64,000 nt of DNA from Cocos nucifera (GCA_006176705.1 QRFJ01004987.1:1-64000); one strand, 5' to 3'. Shown: positions 1 to 12,530, counted from the first letter of the stretch. The notes: generated by a model from the sequence alone, not told the origin. A program made the numbers and translations.

Positions 1-780
1 ATATGCACAATAAATTCTAGGGTTTTAGGATCTAGGATTTTTTTGCAGAAAGTAAGTTTTGGATTTCTGATTTAAAGGGACGAACACGTAGCAACCCCTA
101 TACGTCATAAGATACCCCATCAAGATGGGAGGAGAGGGTCTTTAATCCCTTCTTCATTCTTAAGGGACGGAACGGCAAGAGGAACGCCGTAATCGGAACA
201 TGCCAATACTACAAAATAGTTTTAGGATCTATTCATATATCCCATATTACAAATTAGATCTAATCATTGGCATTATTTTGCATACATTTCTCATGTATCG
301 AATCATGATATTTTTAGATCTAAATTATCTCATAATAATCTAAAAAATAAGATTTAAATTGATCTTAATCAAAATAAAATTCTAATCTTAGACAAACTTA
401 TATAGAACTATCTACAACTAGTCTAGGCATGCATCAATTCATATCTCATATGGTGTTTAAAATTGAATATTTTTATTTGCTATTTTTAGATTGTATATAT
501 ATACAATATTTAATATTCCAAAAATAGATAAATAATAGATTCTAAAAATTTAAATTAATAAATTAAATTGAAACATATTAAGGACTATTCTATAGAACAT
601 ATTCTATTTTAGAAACTAGTCATGCATATTTTTCTAATCTTAGATCAAATCATTTAATTTATTTTTTTTCTTAATTTTAGAATCTTGATCACATCTCATA
701 TTGACATCTGAAATCACTTTATTTTTTTTATGTAGACATAAATTTAAAATTCAGATTTAAATTACTTTTTAGAACCATTG
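1..780 (-). other. 5' leader of truncated copia copy A0
   Basis: Noncoding, AT-rich sequence between a primer binding site and a gag gene that would lie left of the window. It matches the leader of copy A4 from about 51584 to 52332 line by line on the plus strand, so it reads as an untranslated leader on the minus strand. No coding region of its own is visible. It ends against a degenerate PBS and LTR, and the pol of a different copy (A1) lies on the other side of that LTR. Confidence 0.8.
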
Positions 781-792
781 GGCTCTGATACA
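781..792 (-). other. Degenerate primer binding site of copy A0
   Basis: Read on the minus strand this is TGTATCAGAGCC, the TGGTATCAGAGCC site complementary to plant initiator methionine tRNA minus one G. It sits two bases from the LTR end, as in the intact copies. Confidence 0.75.
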
Positions 793-794
793 GT

Positions 795-2763
795 TGTAGG
801 GAATTCAGATTTTCGGACCAGGTTCGTTCAGATCTGCATCAGATCAAGAGGATATATTTAAATTTTTTTTTCTTTGATTCCTAATTAGAGTATAGAATAT
901 TTTAGATCTAATTTTTTATATTTAATATTAAATAAAAATTAGTAAATTAAATTTAATTAATTTACCTTGAAGTAGGTAATCCTATTATCCGATTATGATC
1001 CTATGAGCAGCGGAGTTGTGGATCTAGCCATGCAAGTGCGCTAACCTCTATCGATATCCACTTGGCTGGGATTAGAGATCCTCTTCTTCTCTATAACATC
1101 TCCAAAAATTAGAATCTGGATCTGATTCTGGAGGATCATTCAAACTCCGTTTTCAAGATCAGCAGTTGTTCCTTATTTAACCAGCAACACAGCTTTCTAA
1201 GGCTTTCAGTCGCCTTTTCTTGTCTTGGATCGCACCAACAAGAATCCAAACCTCTTTGGGACAGGAGAGAGAGCGCGAGAAGGTACTTTAGGCATGGAGG
1301 AGGAGTGGAGAAGAGCCTTGGGTGTGGGAGATTTGCTAGATTTTCAATCTTAATTGAGTTTGGACGCAGGGGACTTATTTTAAAAGACTATCTATGATCC
1401 AACTCCTACTTCTCTCCCAAACCAATCAACACTCTTATTGAATGCAGATTTAAAATTTGATTGGGGAATAGAGTCCCCTAGATTTCTCCTTAGAGTGCGC
1501 CTAAGCCAGTTCAAAGTTGGTTCTTAGGAGAACTCTAATCGGAATCCAAAAAAGGAGATGGAGTCCCTGTCCAATAGGGACTTTGGGCGCCCCCAAACTT
1601 GGGACACGCCTAAGGGTGGCGTTGCGCCCTCTCCTTGCCAGGTTCTGGTAGGGGGACAGGCTCGACCAGCTCTCCAATAGGTGCATGATATATGGACAAA
1701 AGTCAAAGTATCAGATGGTAAATGTTTGACAGTCAACAGGATTCAACTTTTGACCAAAGTCAAAGGATGAGAAAATTGACACTGGACCCAAAAAATGCAG
1801 GTTAATGTTCTTACAAAATAGACAACCTTTTCTGACTTGGACAAGCTCCAGTCAGACAAGTTGAAGGGCTTCTAATGAGCACCAAACTCCTTTGGCTCAG
1901 TCAGGACAACTATTTATGATAGTAAAAGAATAATGTTAGGTTCAATCGAGTGCTAGCATGATTTCCTCGAACCAAATTGAATCTCATTCAGATCAATTAA
2001 AATGAATCAGTTCAATTGATGATCACTAGATTCAAACCCTTGTTTGTGTGATCCAGTTAGGTTCAGTTCTGTATGGTAATGGGATATGTCATGATCTCTA
2101 TTATCAACATCATCGAAACTTCTTATGATCATCATAGGGCTGCTCCTCTACCACCGAGGTAGATAGATTCCATCTTGATGCTATCCAGTTCCTACAATGA
2201 ACATGCTATAGCCAACATACACCTCAGAGTTTCGAATGGCTAGGAGACCGAGTAATGGTGTAGTCAAACTATAACACCCTCAAGGTGAACCGCCAATGCA
2301 TCTCAGATCAAAGAACCAGACACACTGCTACAGCATCGAGTCAGTCATTGACGAGAAGGTAGACTCCCTAATGACTACTCGAGAAGGTCACACTCAATGC
2401 CCTCATTCTCTAACGAGTATCTGTACTCTCACTTTAGTGTCTCCACACCATAGACTCAAGACTCATCTACTAAAAAAAAGTGATTGTACACCAACCTTTC
2501 GGATCAATCACCATCCTTGTGATGATCCTATGGTCGGAAGCATTTTATGAGTTAATAATGATTATTCATGTCTTAAATTTTCAACTCTTGAAAACATGGA
2601 TTATCATTACCATTAACTCAAAGGATGTATCACAGACAATAAATACACATATGTGATAGAAAATAACCCATTTTATTGATTATAATCAAAATTACAATTT
2701 TGCCCCTAGAAGTGTATTACAAGTGTCGACCAATTTTGGCTTCTAGGGCACATATATCTAACA
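795..2763 (-). repeat. Family A LTR, internally deleted
   Basis: It begins TGTAGGGAATTC beside the PBS and ends CATATATCTAACA, the inverse of the TGTTAGATATATG LTR start. At 1969 bp it is about 0.3 kb shorter than the A4 LTRs. The gap falls near 2119, where sequence matching about 45530 joins sequence matching about 45862. It faces the A0 leader on the left and A1 pol on the right. It therefore works as 5' LTR of A0 and 3' LTR of A1 at once. Confidence 0.85.
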
Positions 2764-4155
2764 CAAATAGACTCCTAGATGTCGACTTTTGATCATCTAT
2801 ATTAGGCATAAAATCTGAGTCTGTATACCCTTAGACTTGGAGTTCTTCATTACCAAAAATCAACAACATATCCTTAGTTCTTTTAAAGTACTTAAGGATC
2901 CATTTCATAGAAGTCTAGTGTTCTTCATCTAAATTCGACTGATATCTACTCGTGACACTCACAGCATAGACTATATCAGATTGTGTACATAACATAGCAT
3001 ACATGAGGCTCCCTATTGTTGAAGCATAAGTGATCTTGCTCATACGTTTAATCTCCTCAGGTGTGTTGGGACACATTTTCTTGGAGAGATGAATGCCATG
3101 TTTGAAGGGTACCAATCTCCTCTTAGAGTTTTTCATGATAAACCTCTTTAGCACTTCCTCTATGTACATCTTGTATGAAAGACCTAGCATCTTATTCGAT
3201 CTATCTCTATAAACCTTAATTCTTAGAATGAAGGATGCTTCTCCTAGGTTTTTCATAGAGAATTCTTTAGATTACCATATTTTAACTATGGTCAACATGG
3301 GAATATCATTTTCAATAAGAAGGATATCATCCACATATAGTATGAAGAAGACAATAGGGCTCCCACTAACATTTTTGAAAACACATGATTCCTCCTCGTT
3401 CTTGATGAAATCAAATAATTTGATCACATCATTAAGACGAGTATTCCAGCTCTGAGATGCTTGCTTAAGTCCATATATGGACCTTTGCAGCTTGCAATTT
3501 TATGATCAGCATCACTGGATGTGAAACCTAGTGGCTGTTCCATATAGATATCTTCCTCAAGGTATCCATTTATGAATACCATTTTCATGTCTATTTAACA
3601 TATTTCATAATCGAAATAGACTATAACAGCAAGCAATCTGTGGATGGATTTTAGCATGGCTACTGGTAAAAAGATATTCTGAGAGTCAATGCCTTCATAC
3701 TGACTATACCCTTTTGCTACTAATCTAGCTATGAATTTTGCCATATTCCCATCTGCACCAATCCTTCTCTTATAGATCCATTTACATCCAATAGGTACTA
3801 TACCTTCAGCTGAATCTACCAAGGTCCAGACTTGGTTTGAGTGCATCAAGTTAATTTCTGACTTCATTGCCTCTAACCATTTCTCGGAGTCAATATCCGA
3901 TATCTCCTCGTCATAGGTTTTGGAATCATCACCATGAAGCCCATTGCCTACAAGGAACATTTCCTCTACTTTCTCTAAAATAGTACTTAAGTACCTCTCA
4001 GGGGATTGAAAAATTTTTTTTGATCTATGAGGTAGAGGAGGTAGTGATTGTATTGGCTCAACCTGATTTGGTTCCATAGGGTCCTTAGCTCGTTGCTCTT
4101 GGGAGATGTTCTCCTCGAGCTTGATCTGCTTTCCAATGCCACCATCTTGAATAAA
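2764..4155 (-). pseudogene. A1 reverse transcriptase and RNase H stub
   Basis: Copia RT (RVT_2 type) in broken frames. The N-terminal part at 3595-4077 has the linker, the SEKWLEAMKSEI block, WTLVD, GCKWIYKRRIGADGN and LVAKGYSQ. The YVDD catalytic box lies at 3326-3337. The C-terminal part at 2915-3256 carries the MYIEEVLKRF and YAMLCT motifs. RNase H keeps only its first residues (a STSG-like stretch after 2764). The rest, with the catalytic acids and the PPT, is lost in a deletion of about 0.43 kb that joins pol to the LTR end over a few shared bases. Confidence 0.85.
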
Positions 4156-4869
4156 CTATTTTTTAAGAAAGATGGCATGCTGACTCACAATCATATTATG
4201 GTCTTTTGAAATGTAGAAATAATATCCTAATGACTCTTTAGGATATCCTATGAATCGAGCTCTAAAGGACCTATAGTCTAACTTGTTCGCTTGTTGTCTT
4301 TTGACATGAGCCGGACAACCCAAAATTTTGAGATGACTCAGACTTGATTTCTTACCATGCCATATCTCATACGGTGTGGTAGGAATGATTTTAGAGCGAA
4401 TCTTATTCAGTAAATATATAGCAGTTAACAGACTATATCCCCGAAGAAAATTAGAGAAGTCTGTGAAGCTCATCATGGATCGGACCATATCTAATAGGGT
4501 CTGATTCCTCCATTCTGAAATTTTGTTGAGTTAAGGAGTTCCAAGGGAGTTTATTGAGAGACTATGCCATATTGCTTGAGATAGTCCAGAAATTCTCAAC
4601 TAAGGCATTCATCTCCTCGATCTAATCGAAGAATCTTAATGGATTTTCTAGTTTGCTTTTCTACTTCATGTCTGAATTTCTTAAATTTTTCAGAGGCTTC
4701 AGACTTATGTCTCCTAAGACACACATACCCATATCGAGATAAATCATCGATAAAGGTTATGAAGTAGATAAAGTTGCCTCTAGCTGGCACATCAAATAGG
4801 CCGTACACATCAGTATGTACTGTAGGGCAAGTAGATCCGTGGCTATTTTCCCATGTCCTACAAAAGGAA
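4156..4869 (-). pseudogene. A1 integrase
   Basis: Copia integrase in fragments. The core portion around 4596-4860 contains DVPARGNF, FIDDLSRYGYV and a LDRGDE stretch corresponding to the usual SDRGGEY with the second catalytic Asp. The C-terminal portion at 4156-4488 has TPYEIWHGKK, GCPAHVK and the FIGYPKESLGYYFY block. The two parts are separated by stops and a frame change near 4490-4600. The family role is to insert the cDNA copy; this one is dead. Confidence 0.85.
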
Positions 4870-5469
4870 GCTTAGTCATTTTGCCATGAAGACATGATTC
4901 ACAAATTGAATATGACTTGGAAGGCAATAGACTCAATAGCCCGATTTTCTCCAATTTGTTAACCCTATCTTCTACTATATGAGCTAGCCTTAGGTGCCAT
5001 AGATACCTATCATTTGGACTATCCTTGCATCATTTTGATCCTATGGCATTCACATTTTGCTCAATATTAAAGATAGATACATCAATATGTAACTGGTAGA
5101 GACTGTTAATAAGGAAACCACTTATAATTTTATTTCTTTCATAAAGAATATTACAATGGTCCTTAAGATAACTAATTACATAGTCTTCTTATGCTAAACA
5201 TGAAATAGAAATCAAATTCCTCCTTGCAGCAGGCACATAATAACAATTCTTAAGTATTAAGTCTAAGTCAGATGATAGTCCAAGAGGGTAGGTTTTCACG
5301 ACCACAGTAGCAATCCTTGCTCCATTTTCGATGCATAGGATCATCTCATCATCCCTCAGCCTCCTTCTATCCTTAAGACCCTACATGAAAATGCACAAAT
5401 AAGCACTAGAACCAGAGTCAAGCACCCAACTGGATGCAGAAGAAATTATAAGGTTAGATTCAATAACGA
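4870..5469 (-). pseudogene. A1 protease and GAG-pre-integrase region
   Basis: The aspartic protease motif DSGS is intact at 5408-5419 (context VLDSGSSAYLC). Downstream are the CYYVPA-like block and a LWHLRL-H region followed by CESCLHGKMTKLPF, the zinc-binding head of copia integrase. A TAG replaces the Gln codon at 5381-5383, a few codons after the catalytic Asp. The same codon is stopped in A5. Confidence 0.85.
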
Positions 5470-6308
5470 GCGTACCTCTAGAAGGACCTGTCTGCTTCTT
5501 ATTCTTCAAGATGGCCAGATATGTAGGGCAGTTCTGCTTTCAGTGGCCATTAGTATTATAATGGAAACACTTTCCTTTGTCAGCAGCCTTCTTCTTCAGC
5601 TCTGCCTTCTTTTTCTTTCCACTGTCCATCTTCTGCTTTTTCACAGACTTCTTCTTTTCAAAAGACTCTCTTAGAAGAAGTCCATTCCATAGCAAGTACT
5701 AAGCCTTTAGAATCTTTCATAGAAAGCTCAGTAGTAACCAGCATATTCATAAGCTCGGCCAGAGTATTCTGAAGTTTATGCATATGATAGTTCATAATGA
5801 ACCGCCCATACGCATCAGTCAAGGATTGCAGAATTATATTATTCTGCAGATCCTGATCTAACTTCACTCTGAGCTTCTCAAGCTCTTCCAAGTTCTCGAT
5901 CATCATCGGATAATGATCTTGGACTGACTATCCATCATGCATTTTAGCCTTAAATAGTCATTTAGTAACTTGATATTTGGCTGTGTGACTCTGTTCACCA
6001 AATAACTCTTACAAGTGAGTCAACATTTGGTGTGCAGTCTTGATATCTTCATATTGGTGCTAAAGCTCATCAGACATCGAGCCCAATATGTAGTATCTGA
6101 TCTTATTATCTTCATCTATCCACTTATCAAGAAATGCTCTCTGTTCAGCAGACAGACGAGCTAGTAAGGTGGGGGGATCCTGATTCAATATATGAGTCAA
6201 CTTCTCAAAACCCAAAATAATTTTGAAGTTTCGGAGCTAATCCTTATAATTGGGTTCGGTTAGTCTATGGGTATCCAAGATATGGGCTAGTGGGTTGGAT
6301 GTATACAT
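5470..6308 (-). pseudogene. A1 gag
   Basis: The start ATG is at 6306-6308, giving MYTSNPLAHILDTHRL, which aligns with the other copies. A TAG at 6237-6239 replaces Trp in the NYKDW motif, and a TGA at 5958-5960 sits at the codon that is Gln in A2. The capsid-like part MMIENLEELEKLRVKLD at 5658-5906 is still open. The CCHC zinc knuckle near 5529-5570 has lost its second Cys (Tyr) and its Trp is a stop, so RNA binding would fail. Confidence 0.85.
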
Positions 6309-6534
6309 TTTCTTTTTTCTGTAGAGAGTCAAAGTTTTTAATTAGATTTTATAATTAAGACTTGACCAATTTATTTAAAGATTTAATTTTTAAATAAATT
6401 AGCTTCCACTATTTTCTCAGATCCCTACACTCCCTCTATAGAGATGTAAAAATCTCTACGATTACTTATTTTTAGTGGATGGTGCGATCCCACCAACTGA
6501 CTCATCACCTCACCTAACAGTTATTGGTGATGGA
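6309..6534 (-). other. A1 leader remnant with candidate splice acceptor
   Basis: Only about 225 bases of the usual 1.9 kb leader remain before it joins directly to the next LTR. No PBS is left. Just upstream of the gag ATG the minus strand reads CTTTGACTCTCTACAG, a good acceptor-like site with a CTAAT branch-like site before it. The matching donor was in the deleted part. Confidence 0.7.
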
Positions 6535-8824
6535 TGAAGGAAAAAATCTATTTTTTGGATCAGGTTTGTTCAGATCTGATTGGATCAGGAGGAATATTTC
6601 AAAAATTTTTTTCTTTAAGATCCTAATCAGTTCTAAGACTCCTTAGATTTAATCTTATTGATCTGATAATAAAAATAAAAATAAAGATAAAAATTAAATC
6701 TAATTTAATTATATCTTTATTTTGGATAATCTAATTATCCTATGATAATCCTAATGTTTGCCTGAGGTTCTAGATGTAGCCACATAAGTGCCTGGCCTCT
6801 ACCAGTATCCACTCAGATAGGATCTAAAGATCTTCTTTTTTTCAATCAATCCTCTAAAAATTAGATTTAGATCTGATCTTGAAGGTCTTCAAAATGACTT
6901 TTGAAGAACAACCATTGTCTCTTGCAGCAGTGCTGCCTTCTTCCTTTTCTGGCGCCTTTCACTTGCTTGGATCGCACCTTCTTCATGCCCAAAGTCTCTT
7001 GGGCTTGGAGAGAAGAGAGAGGACTAGAGGATGGCATGGAGAAGGAGGGAGAGGGGCTATGTGGTATGGGCTAAAGGTAGAAAAATTAAATTCTAGGCAC
7101 AGTCAGGGTTTATATAGACCCTGCTACGCCATGTAGTGCCACATCATCCTTGTCAATCATTGCTCTTTATGCAATCAGATCTAAATCTGATTGGTTGGAT
7201 GACAACATCTGATCCAATCAGACTAGAGACCCTTAAAACTCTCCTTAGGTGGTGCCAAGACTGGGTCAAACAAGTCTTCTTGGTGCAACCTAATTTAATC
7301 CCCTAAAGCAACTAGAGTCCCATTTGTATGGGACTCCATCTTCTATCCTCATGGGGCGCATGCCTCCCTAGGCGTGCACCCCCTTTCTATCTACTTTTTA
7401 GTAGGGGGACAAGTTTCCAGATTCTCTCCTATGGGTGCATGACACATGGGCAGATGTCTAAGTGTTCAAGGTCAATATTTGACCAATGTCCGAAGACAAG
7501 ATTTTGTAGGTGACAAAAAATGATAGATGTTGTCTCAAATTTATCTCATAAATTAAGACAATCCATTTCTAACCTAGACAAGCTCTAGTCAAACTAAATA
7601 AAGGTTCCTGAGTGAGTCTAAATACATTTGGCTTAGTCAAGACAAGCTTAATGATTGTTAAAGGAGAACATTAGGCTTAATCGTATGCTAGCACGATCTT
7701 CCTGAACCTAATTGAATCTTATTCAAATCAATTGAATTGGGTTGATCCAATTGATGATATCCAGATCCAAACCCTTGTTTGTGTGATCCAGTTAGATTCA
7801 GTTTCAAATGGTAATAGGATATGTCGTGATTTCTATCATCGATATCATCAAAATATCTTCTGATGGATCAGAATTTTTTTGATTCAGACTAGTATGATCA
7901 ATCATCCAAATCATTCTAATTGCTCCCAAAATTCACTAGTGATACCTAGCATCATATAGTAGCAATCCATCAGAACTAAAAGCGAACCTCTCCATGCAAC
8001 TACCTATGTGATTAAGTTCCTCTATCTTGAACTCCGACCAGATTAGAGTTAAGGTGATCTCGTCAAACCCTAATTTCTATCATATGAATTAATCATTCGA
8101 TTAAAGTCCAATGTGAAAATCCTAATAGAAATTCTTTCCATTATTTCACTCTGCCATGGCCATGGGCTTATGGACTTGATTCTCATAATCATCATAGGGC
8201 TACTCCTCATCTACTGAGATAGATAAATCGCCTATTGGTGCAATCTAATTCCTACAATGAATATGCTATGGCCAACATACATCTCAAGATTCCCAATTGC
8301 TAGGAGATCAAGTTATGGGGTAGTTAAACTATAACACCCTCAAGGTGAACTATCGATGCACCTCAGATCAAAGAACCAGATACACTATTGCAGCTTCGAG
8401 CCAGTCAATGATGAGAAGATAGACTTTCTCATGACTGCTCGAGGTGGTCACGCTCTGTGCCCTCATTCTCTAATGAGTACCTATACTCTCACTCCGATGT
8501 CTCTATACTATAGACTCAAGACTTATCTATCCAAAAAAAATGATCATACACCAACCTTCCAGACCAATCACCATCCTCATGATGATCCTACGATCGAGAG
8601 CATTTTATGAGTTAATAATAAAAATTCATGTCTTAAGTTTTCAACTATTAAAAATATGAACTATCATTACTATTAGCTCAAGCGATGTATCACAGACACT
8701 TTCATATACATACTATGATAGAGAATAATCTATTATATTATATATAGTTAAAATTATAATTTTATCCTTAAAAGTGTATTATAAGTGTCAGCCAATCTAC
8801 CTTCTATGGTGCACATATCTAACA
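6535..8824 (-). repeat. Family A LTR shared by A1 and A2
   Basis: 2290 bp, from TGAAGGAAAAAAT to ATATCTAACA. On its right lies the PPT and pol end of A2, which makes it the A2 3' LTR. On its left is the truncated A1 leader, which makes it also the only 5' LTR available to A1. Full length for the family. Confidence 0.9.
7109..7116 (-). promoter_or_regulatory. LTR TATA box
   Basis: TATATAAA on the minus strand inside GGTCTATATAAACCC, about 580 bp from the PBS end of the LTR, where the other family A LTRs carry theirs. Transcription would run leftwards into A1. Confidence 0.6.
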
Positions 8825-8838
8825 AACTCCCACTTGAC
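8825..8838 (-). other. A2 polypurine tract
   Basis: Minus strand reads GTCAAGTGGGAGTT directly before the TGTTAG LTR start. This is the usual priming site for plus-strand DNA synthesis in copia elements. Confidence 0.8.
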
Positions 8839-10689
8839 CTAAAGCCAATTGGCTACAAATCTAAGTCCCATCTTCTCAAGGTGGGCTTCGATCTTCTGCT
8901 GGCCCAATGGCTTTGTATGTAGGTTTGCCACATGGTCTATGGAGTCGACTCTCTTGACCTTGATGTAACCTTTCTTAAGGTAATTGCGGATGAGGTTGTA
9001 TCATCACTCAATGTGCTTAGATTTTTGGTGAGACCTCTGCTCCTTAGCAAGAGCTATGGTGCCATTATTATCGTAGTATAGAGGAATGGTGTCCGATGGC
9101 ATCACTTCGATCTCTATGGTGAACTTCTTGTATCACTGTCTGCTTGGAACTCTTTTAACTGATAGCACCACCATTGCACACAAACAAGCTCTGAGATGTC
9201 GACTTTCGATCAGCTATATCGGACATAAAATCTGAGTCTGTATATCCTTAGACTTGAAGTTCTCCATTACTAAAGACCAACATCATATCCTTAGTTCTTT
9301 TTAAGTACTTAAGAATATATTTCACAGAAGTCCAGTGTCCTTTATCTGGATTCGATTGATATCTGCTCGTGATACTCACAACATGGGCTATATTAGATCG
9401 TGTACATAACATGGCATACATGAGGCTCTCTATTACTGAAGCATAGGAAATCTTGCTCATGCATTCAATCTTTTAAGGTATATTGGGACACATTTTCTTG
9501 GAGAGATGAATGCCATGTCTGAAGGGTACCAATCCCCTCTTGAAGTTTTCTATGATAAACCACTTTAGTACTTCCTCTATGTACATCTTCTGTGAAAGAC
9601 CTAGCATCCTATTCGGTCTATCTCAATAGACCTTAATTCCTAGAATAAAGGATGCTTCTCCTAGGTCTTTCATAGAGAATTCTTTAGATAACCATATTTT
9701 AATCGTGGTCAATATGAAAATATCATTCCCAATAAGGAGGATATCATCAACGTACAGTATGAGGAAGATAATAGTGCTCCTATAGATCTTTTTGAAAATA
9801 CATGGTTTCTCCTCATTTTTGATGAAATCAAATAATTTAATCATATCATTAAAATGAGTATTCTAGCTCTGAGATGCTTGATTAAGTCCATGTATGGACC
9901 TTTACAGCTTGCATACTTTGTGATCAACATCACTGAATATGAAACCTAGTCTTGGTTCCATATAGATATCTTCCTCAAGGTATCCATTTAAGAACACCAT
10001 TTTCACGTTCATTTTTCATATTTCATAATTGAAATAGGCTACAATAATAAGCAATGTGCGAATGAATTTTAGCATGGCTACTGGCGAAAAGGTATCCAGA
10101 TTGTCAATTCCTTCATGCTGACTATATCCTTTTGCCACTAATCTAGCTTTGAATATCTCTACATTCCCATCTACATCAATCTTTCTTTTGTAGATCCATT
10201 TACAACCAATAGGTATTATACCTTCTAGTGGATCTACCAAGGTCCAGACTTGATTTAAGGGCATTGAGTTAATTTCTGACTTCATTACCTCGAAAGGACA
10301 TCATAGATATCCGATATCATCTCGTCATAGATTTTGGGATCATCACTATAAACCCTGTTACCTACGAGGAACATTTTCTGTACTTCTTCTAAAATAGTAT
10401 CTAAGTACCTCTTAGGGTGATGGAAAATTCTTTCCAATCTACAAGGTGGAGGAGGAAGTGATTGTATTGGCTCAAACTATTTTGGTTCTGTAGGATCCTT
10501 AGCTCGTTGCACTGGTGAGATTTTCTACACGAGCTTGATCTACTTTCCAATGCCACCATCTTGAAAAACTATTTTTCAAGAAAGATGGCATTCCGACTAA
10601 TAATCATATTGTGGTCTTTTGGAATATAGAAATAATATCCTAATGACTCTTTAGGATATCCTATGAATCGAGCTCTAAAGGACCTATAG
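8839..10689 (-). pseudogene. A2 RNase H and reverse transcriptase
   Basis: RNase H spans about 8839-9190. Compared with A4 it lacks roughly 70 bases near 9135, which removes the EAEYIAASE segment with its catalytic Glu. RT follows: the MLCTRSNIAHVVS block at 9248-9460, YVDD at 9743-9754, and the N-terminal fingers at 10016-10285 with GCKWIYKRKIDVDGN and [11 protein letters not shown]. Frames change several times. Bases 10104-10689 form the first copy of a tandem duplication that continues into the next feature. Confidence 0.85.
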
Positions 10690-11160
10690 TCAATGCCTTC
10701 GTGCTAACTATACCCTTTTGCCACTAATCTACCTTTGAATTTTGCCACATTCCCATCTGCACCAATCTTTCTCTTGTAGATCTATTTATACCCAATAGGT
10801 ACTATACCTTCAACTAGATCTACCAAGATCTAGACTTGGTTTGAGTGCATCGAGTCAATTTCTGACTTCATTGCCTATAACCATTTCTCGGAATCGATAT
10901 TCGATATCGCCTCGTCATAGGTTTTGGGATCATCAACATAAACCCCATTACCTATGAGGAATATTTTCTCTACTTCCTCTAAAATAGTACCTAAGTACCT
11001 CTTAGGAGGATGAAAAATTCTTTTCGATCTATGAGGTGGAGGAGGTAGTGATTGTATTGGCTCAACCTGATTTGGTTCCATAGGATCCTTAGCTCATTGC
11101 TCTTGGATGACTTTCTCCTCGAGCTTGATCTACTTTTCAGTGCCACCATCTTGAATAAAC
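10690..11160 (-). pseudogene. A2 duplicated RT N-terminus and linker
   Basis: Second copy of the RT N-terminus and the integrase-RT linker. The part at 10875-11081 reads MEPNQVEPIQSLPPPPHRSKRIF and SDIDSEKWL-like residues. The same segment already occurred upstream at 10104-10689, so the polyprotein would carry the region twice. This copy keeps the AISNIDSEKW stretch that the other has lost. Confidence 0.8.
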
Positions 11161-11960
11161 TATTTTTCAAGAAAGATGGCATGCTGACACACAATCACAT
11201 TATGGTCTTCTGAAATGTAGAAATAATATCCTAATGATTCTTTAGGATATCCTATGAATCAAGCTCTAAAGGACCTATAGTCTAACTTATCTGTTTGTTA
11301 TTTTTTGCAATTAGCCGGACAATCCCAAATTCTGAGATGACTTAGACTTGGTTTTTTACCATGCCATATCTCATAAGTTGTGGTAGGAACGATTATAGAG
11401 AAAACCCTATTCAGTAGATATATAGCAGTTAACAGACTATATTCCAAAAAAAATTAGGGAGGTCTGTGAAGCTTATCATAGATCAAACCATATCTAAAAG
11501 GATCCAATTCCTCCATTCTGAAGCCATGTTGAGTTGAGGGGTTTTTGGTGGAGTCCATTGAGAGATTATGCCATTTTGCTTGAGATAGTTCAAAAATTTT
11601 TGAGTAAGGTATTCACCTCCTCGATCTGATCAAAGAAGCTTAATGGATTTTTCAATTTACTTTTCAGCTTCAAGTCTGAATTCTTAAACTTTTCAAAGGC
11701 TTCAGACTTGTGCCTCATAAGATACATTTCAATTTACTTTTCAGCTTCAAGTCTGAATTCTTAAACTTTTCAAAGGCTTCAGACTTGTGCCTCATAAGAT
11801 ACACATACCCATACCAAGATAAATCATCGATAAAGGTTACGAAGTAGTTAAAGTTGCCTCTAGCAGGCACATCAAATGGACCACACACATCAGAATGTAC
11901 TAGAGCAAGTAGTTCCATGGCCCTTTCCTCATGTCCTACAAAAATGAGCTTAGTCATTTT
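11161..11960 (-). pseudogene. A2 integrase
   Basis: The C-terminal part at about 11161-11520 has recognisable TPYEIWHGKK-like and FIGYPKES-like stretches with many substitutions. The core part at 11715-11960 keeps HSDVCGPFDVPARGNF and FIDDLSWYGYVYLMRHKSEAF. A perfect 77-bp tandem duplication (11651-11804) disrupts the core between the catalytic Asp residues; 77 is not a multiple of three, so the frame is lost. Confidence 0.8.
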
Positions 11961-12530
11961 GCTATGAAGACTTGATTCACAAATTGGATATGACTCGGAT
12001 GTCAACGGACTCAATAGCCCAATTTTCTCTAATTTGTTAATCCTATCTCCTATTATATAATCTAGCCTTAGGTGCCATAGATACCTATCATTTGGACTAT
12101 CCCTGGATCATTTTGATCTTATGGCATTCATATTTTACTCGATATTAAAGACAAATACATCAATATGTAACTAGTAGAGACCGTTAATAAGAAAATCACT
12201 TGCAATTTTATTTCTTTCATAAAAAATATTATAATGGTCCTTAAGAAAACTAATTACATAGCCTTCTTGTGCTGAACATGAAATAAAAATCAAATTCCTA
12301 CTTGGAGCAGGCACATAATAACAATTTCTAAGTACTAAATCTATGGCAGATGGTAGTTGAAGAGGGTAGGTTTCTTCGACCACAGCAGCAATCCTTGCTC
12401 TATTAACAATGCATAGGATCATTTCACCATCCCTCAGCCTCCTACTATCCTCAAGATCCTGTATGGAAGTGCACAAATGAGCACTAAAATTAGAGTCAAG
12501 CATCCAACTGGATGTAGAAAAAATCGTAAG
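11961..12530 (-). pseudogene. A2 protease and GAG-pre-integrase
   Basis: The open stretch at 12171-12503 begins with the protease site, which reads DSNF where functional copies have DSGS. The catalytic Asp stays but the conserved Gly is gone, so the enzyme should be inactive. CYYVPAPSRNLIF and FLINGLY follow, then the pre-integrase head with CESSLHSKMTKL, where a zinc-ligand Cys has become Ser. Confidence 0.85.

Larger units (their letters stand above)
795..8824 (-). mobile_element. Copia retrotransposon copy A1 (LTR-internal-LTR, defective)
   Basis: On the minus strand the order is LTR (6535-8824), short leader remnant, gag, protease, integrase, RT, RNase H stub, LTR (795-2763). The PBS, most of the leader, the PPT and most of RNase H are deleted. 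Both LTRs are shared with neighbouring internal regions, so the unit looks like a product of recombination between copies and not a single clean insertion. Stops and frameshifts run through all domains; it cannot be autonomous. Confidence 0.8.
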
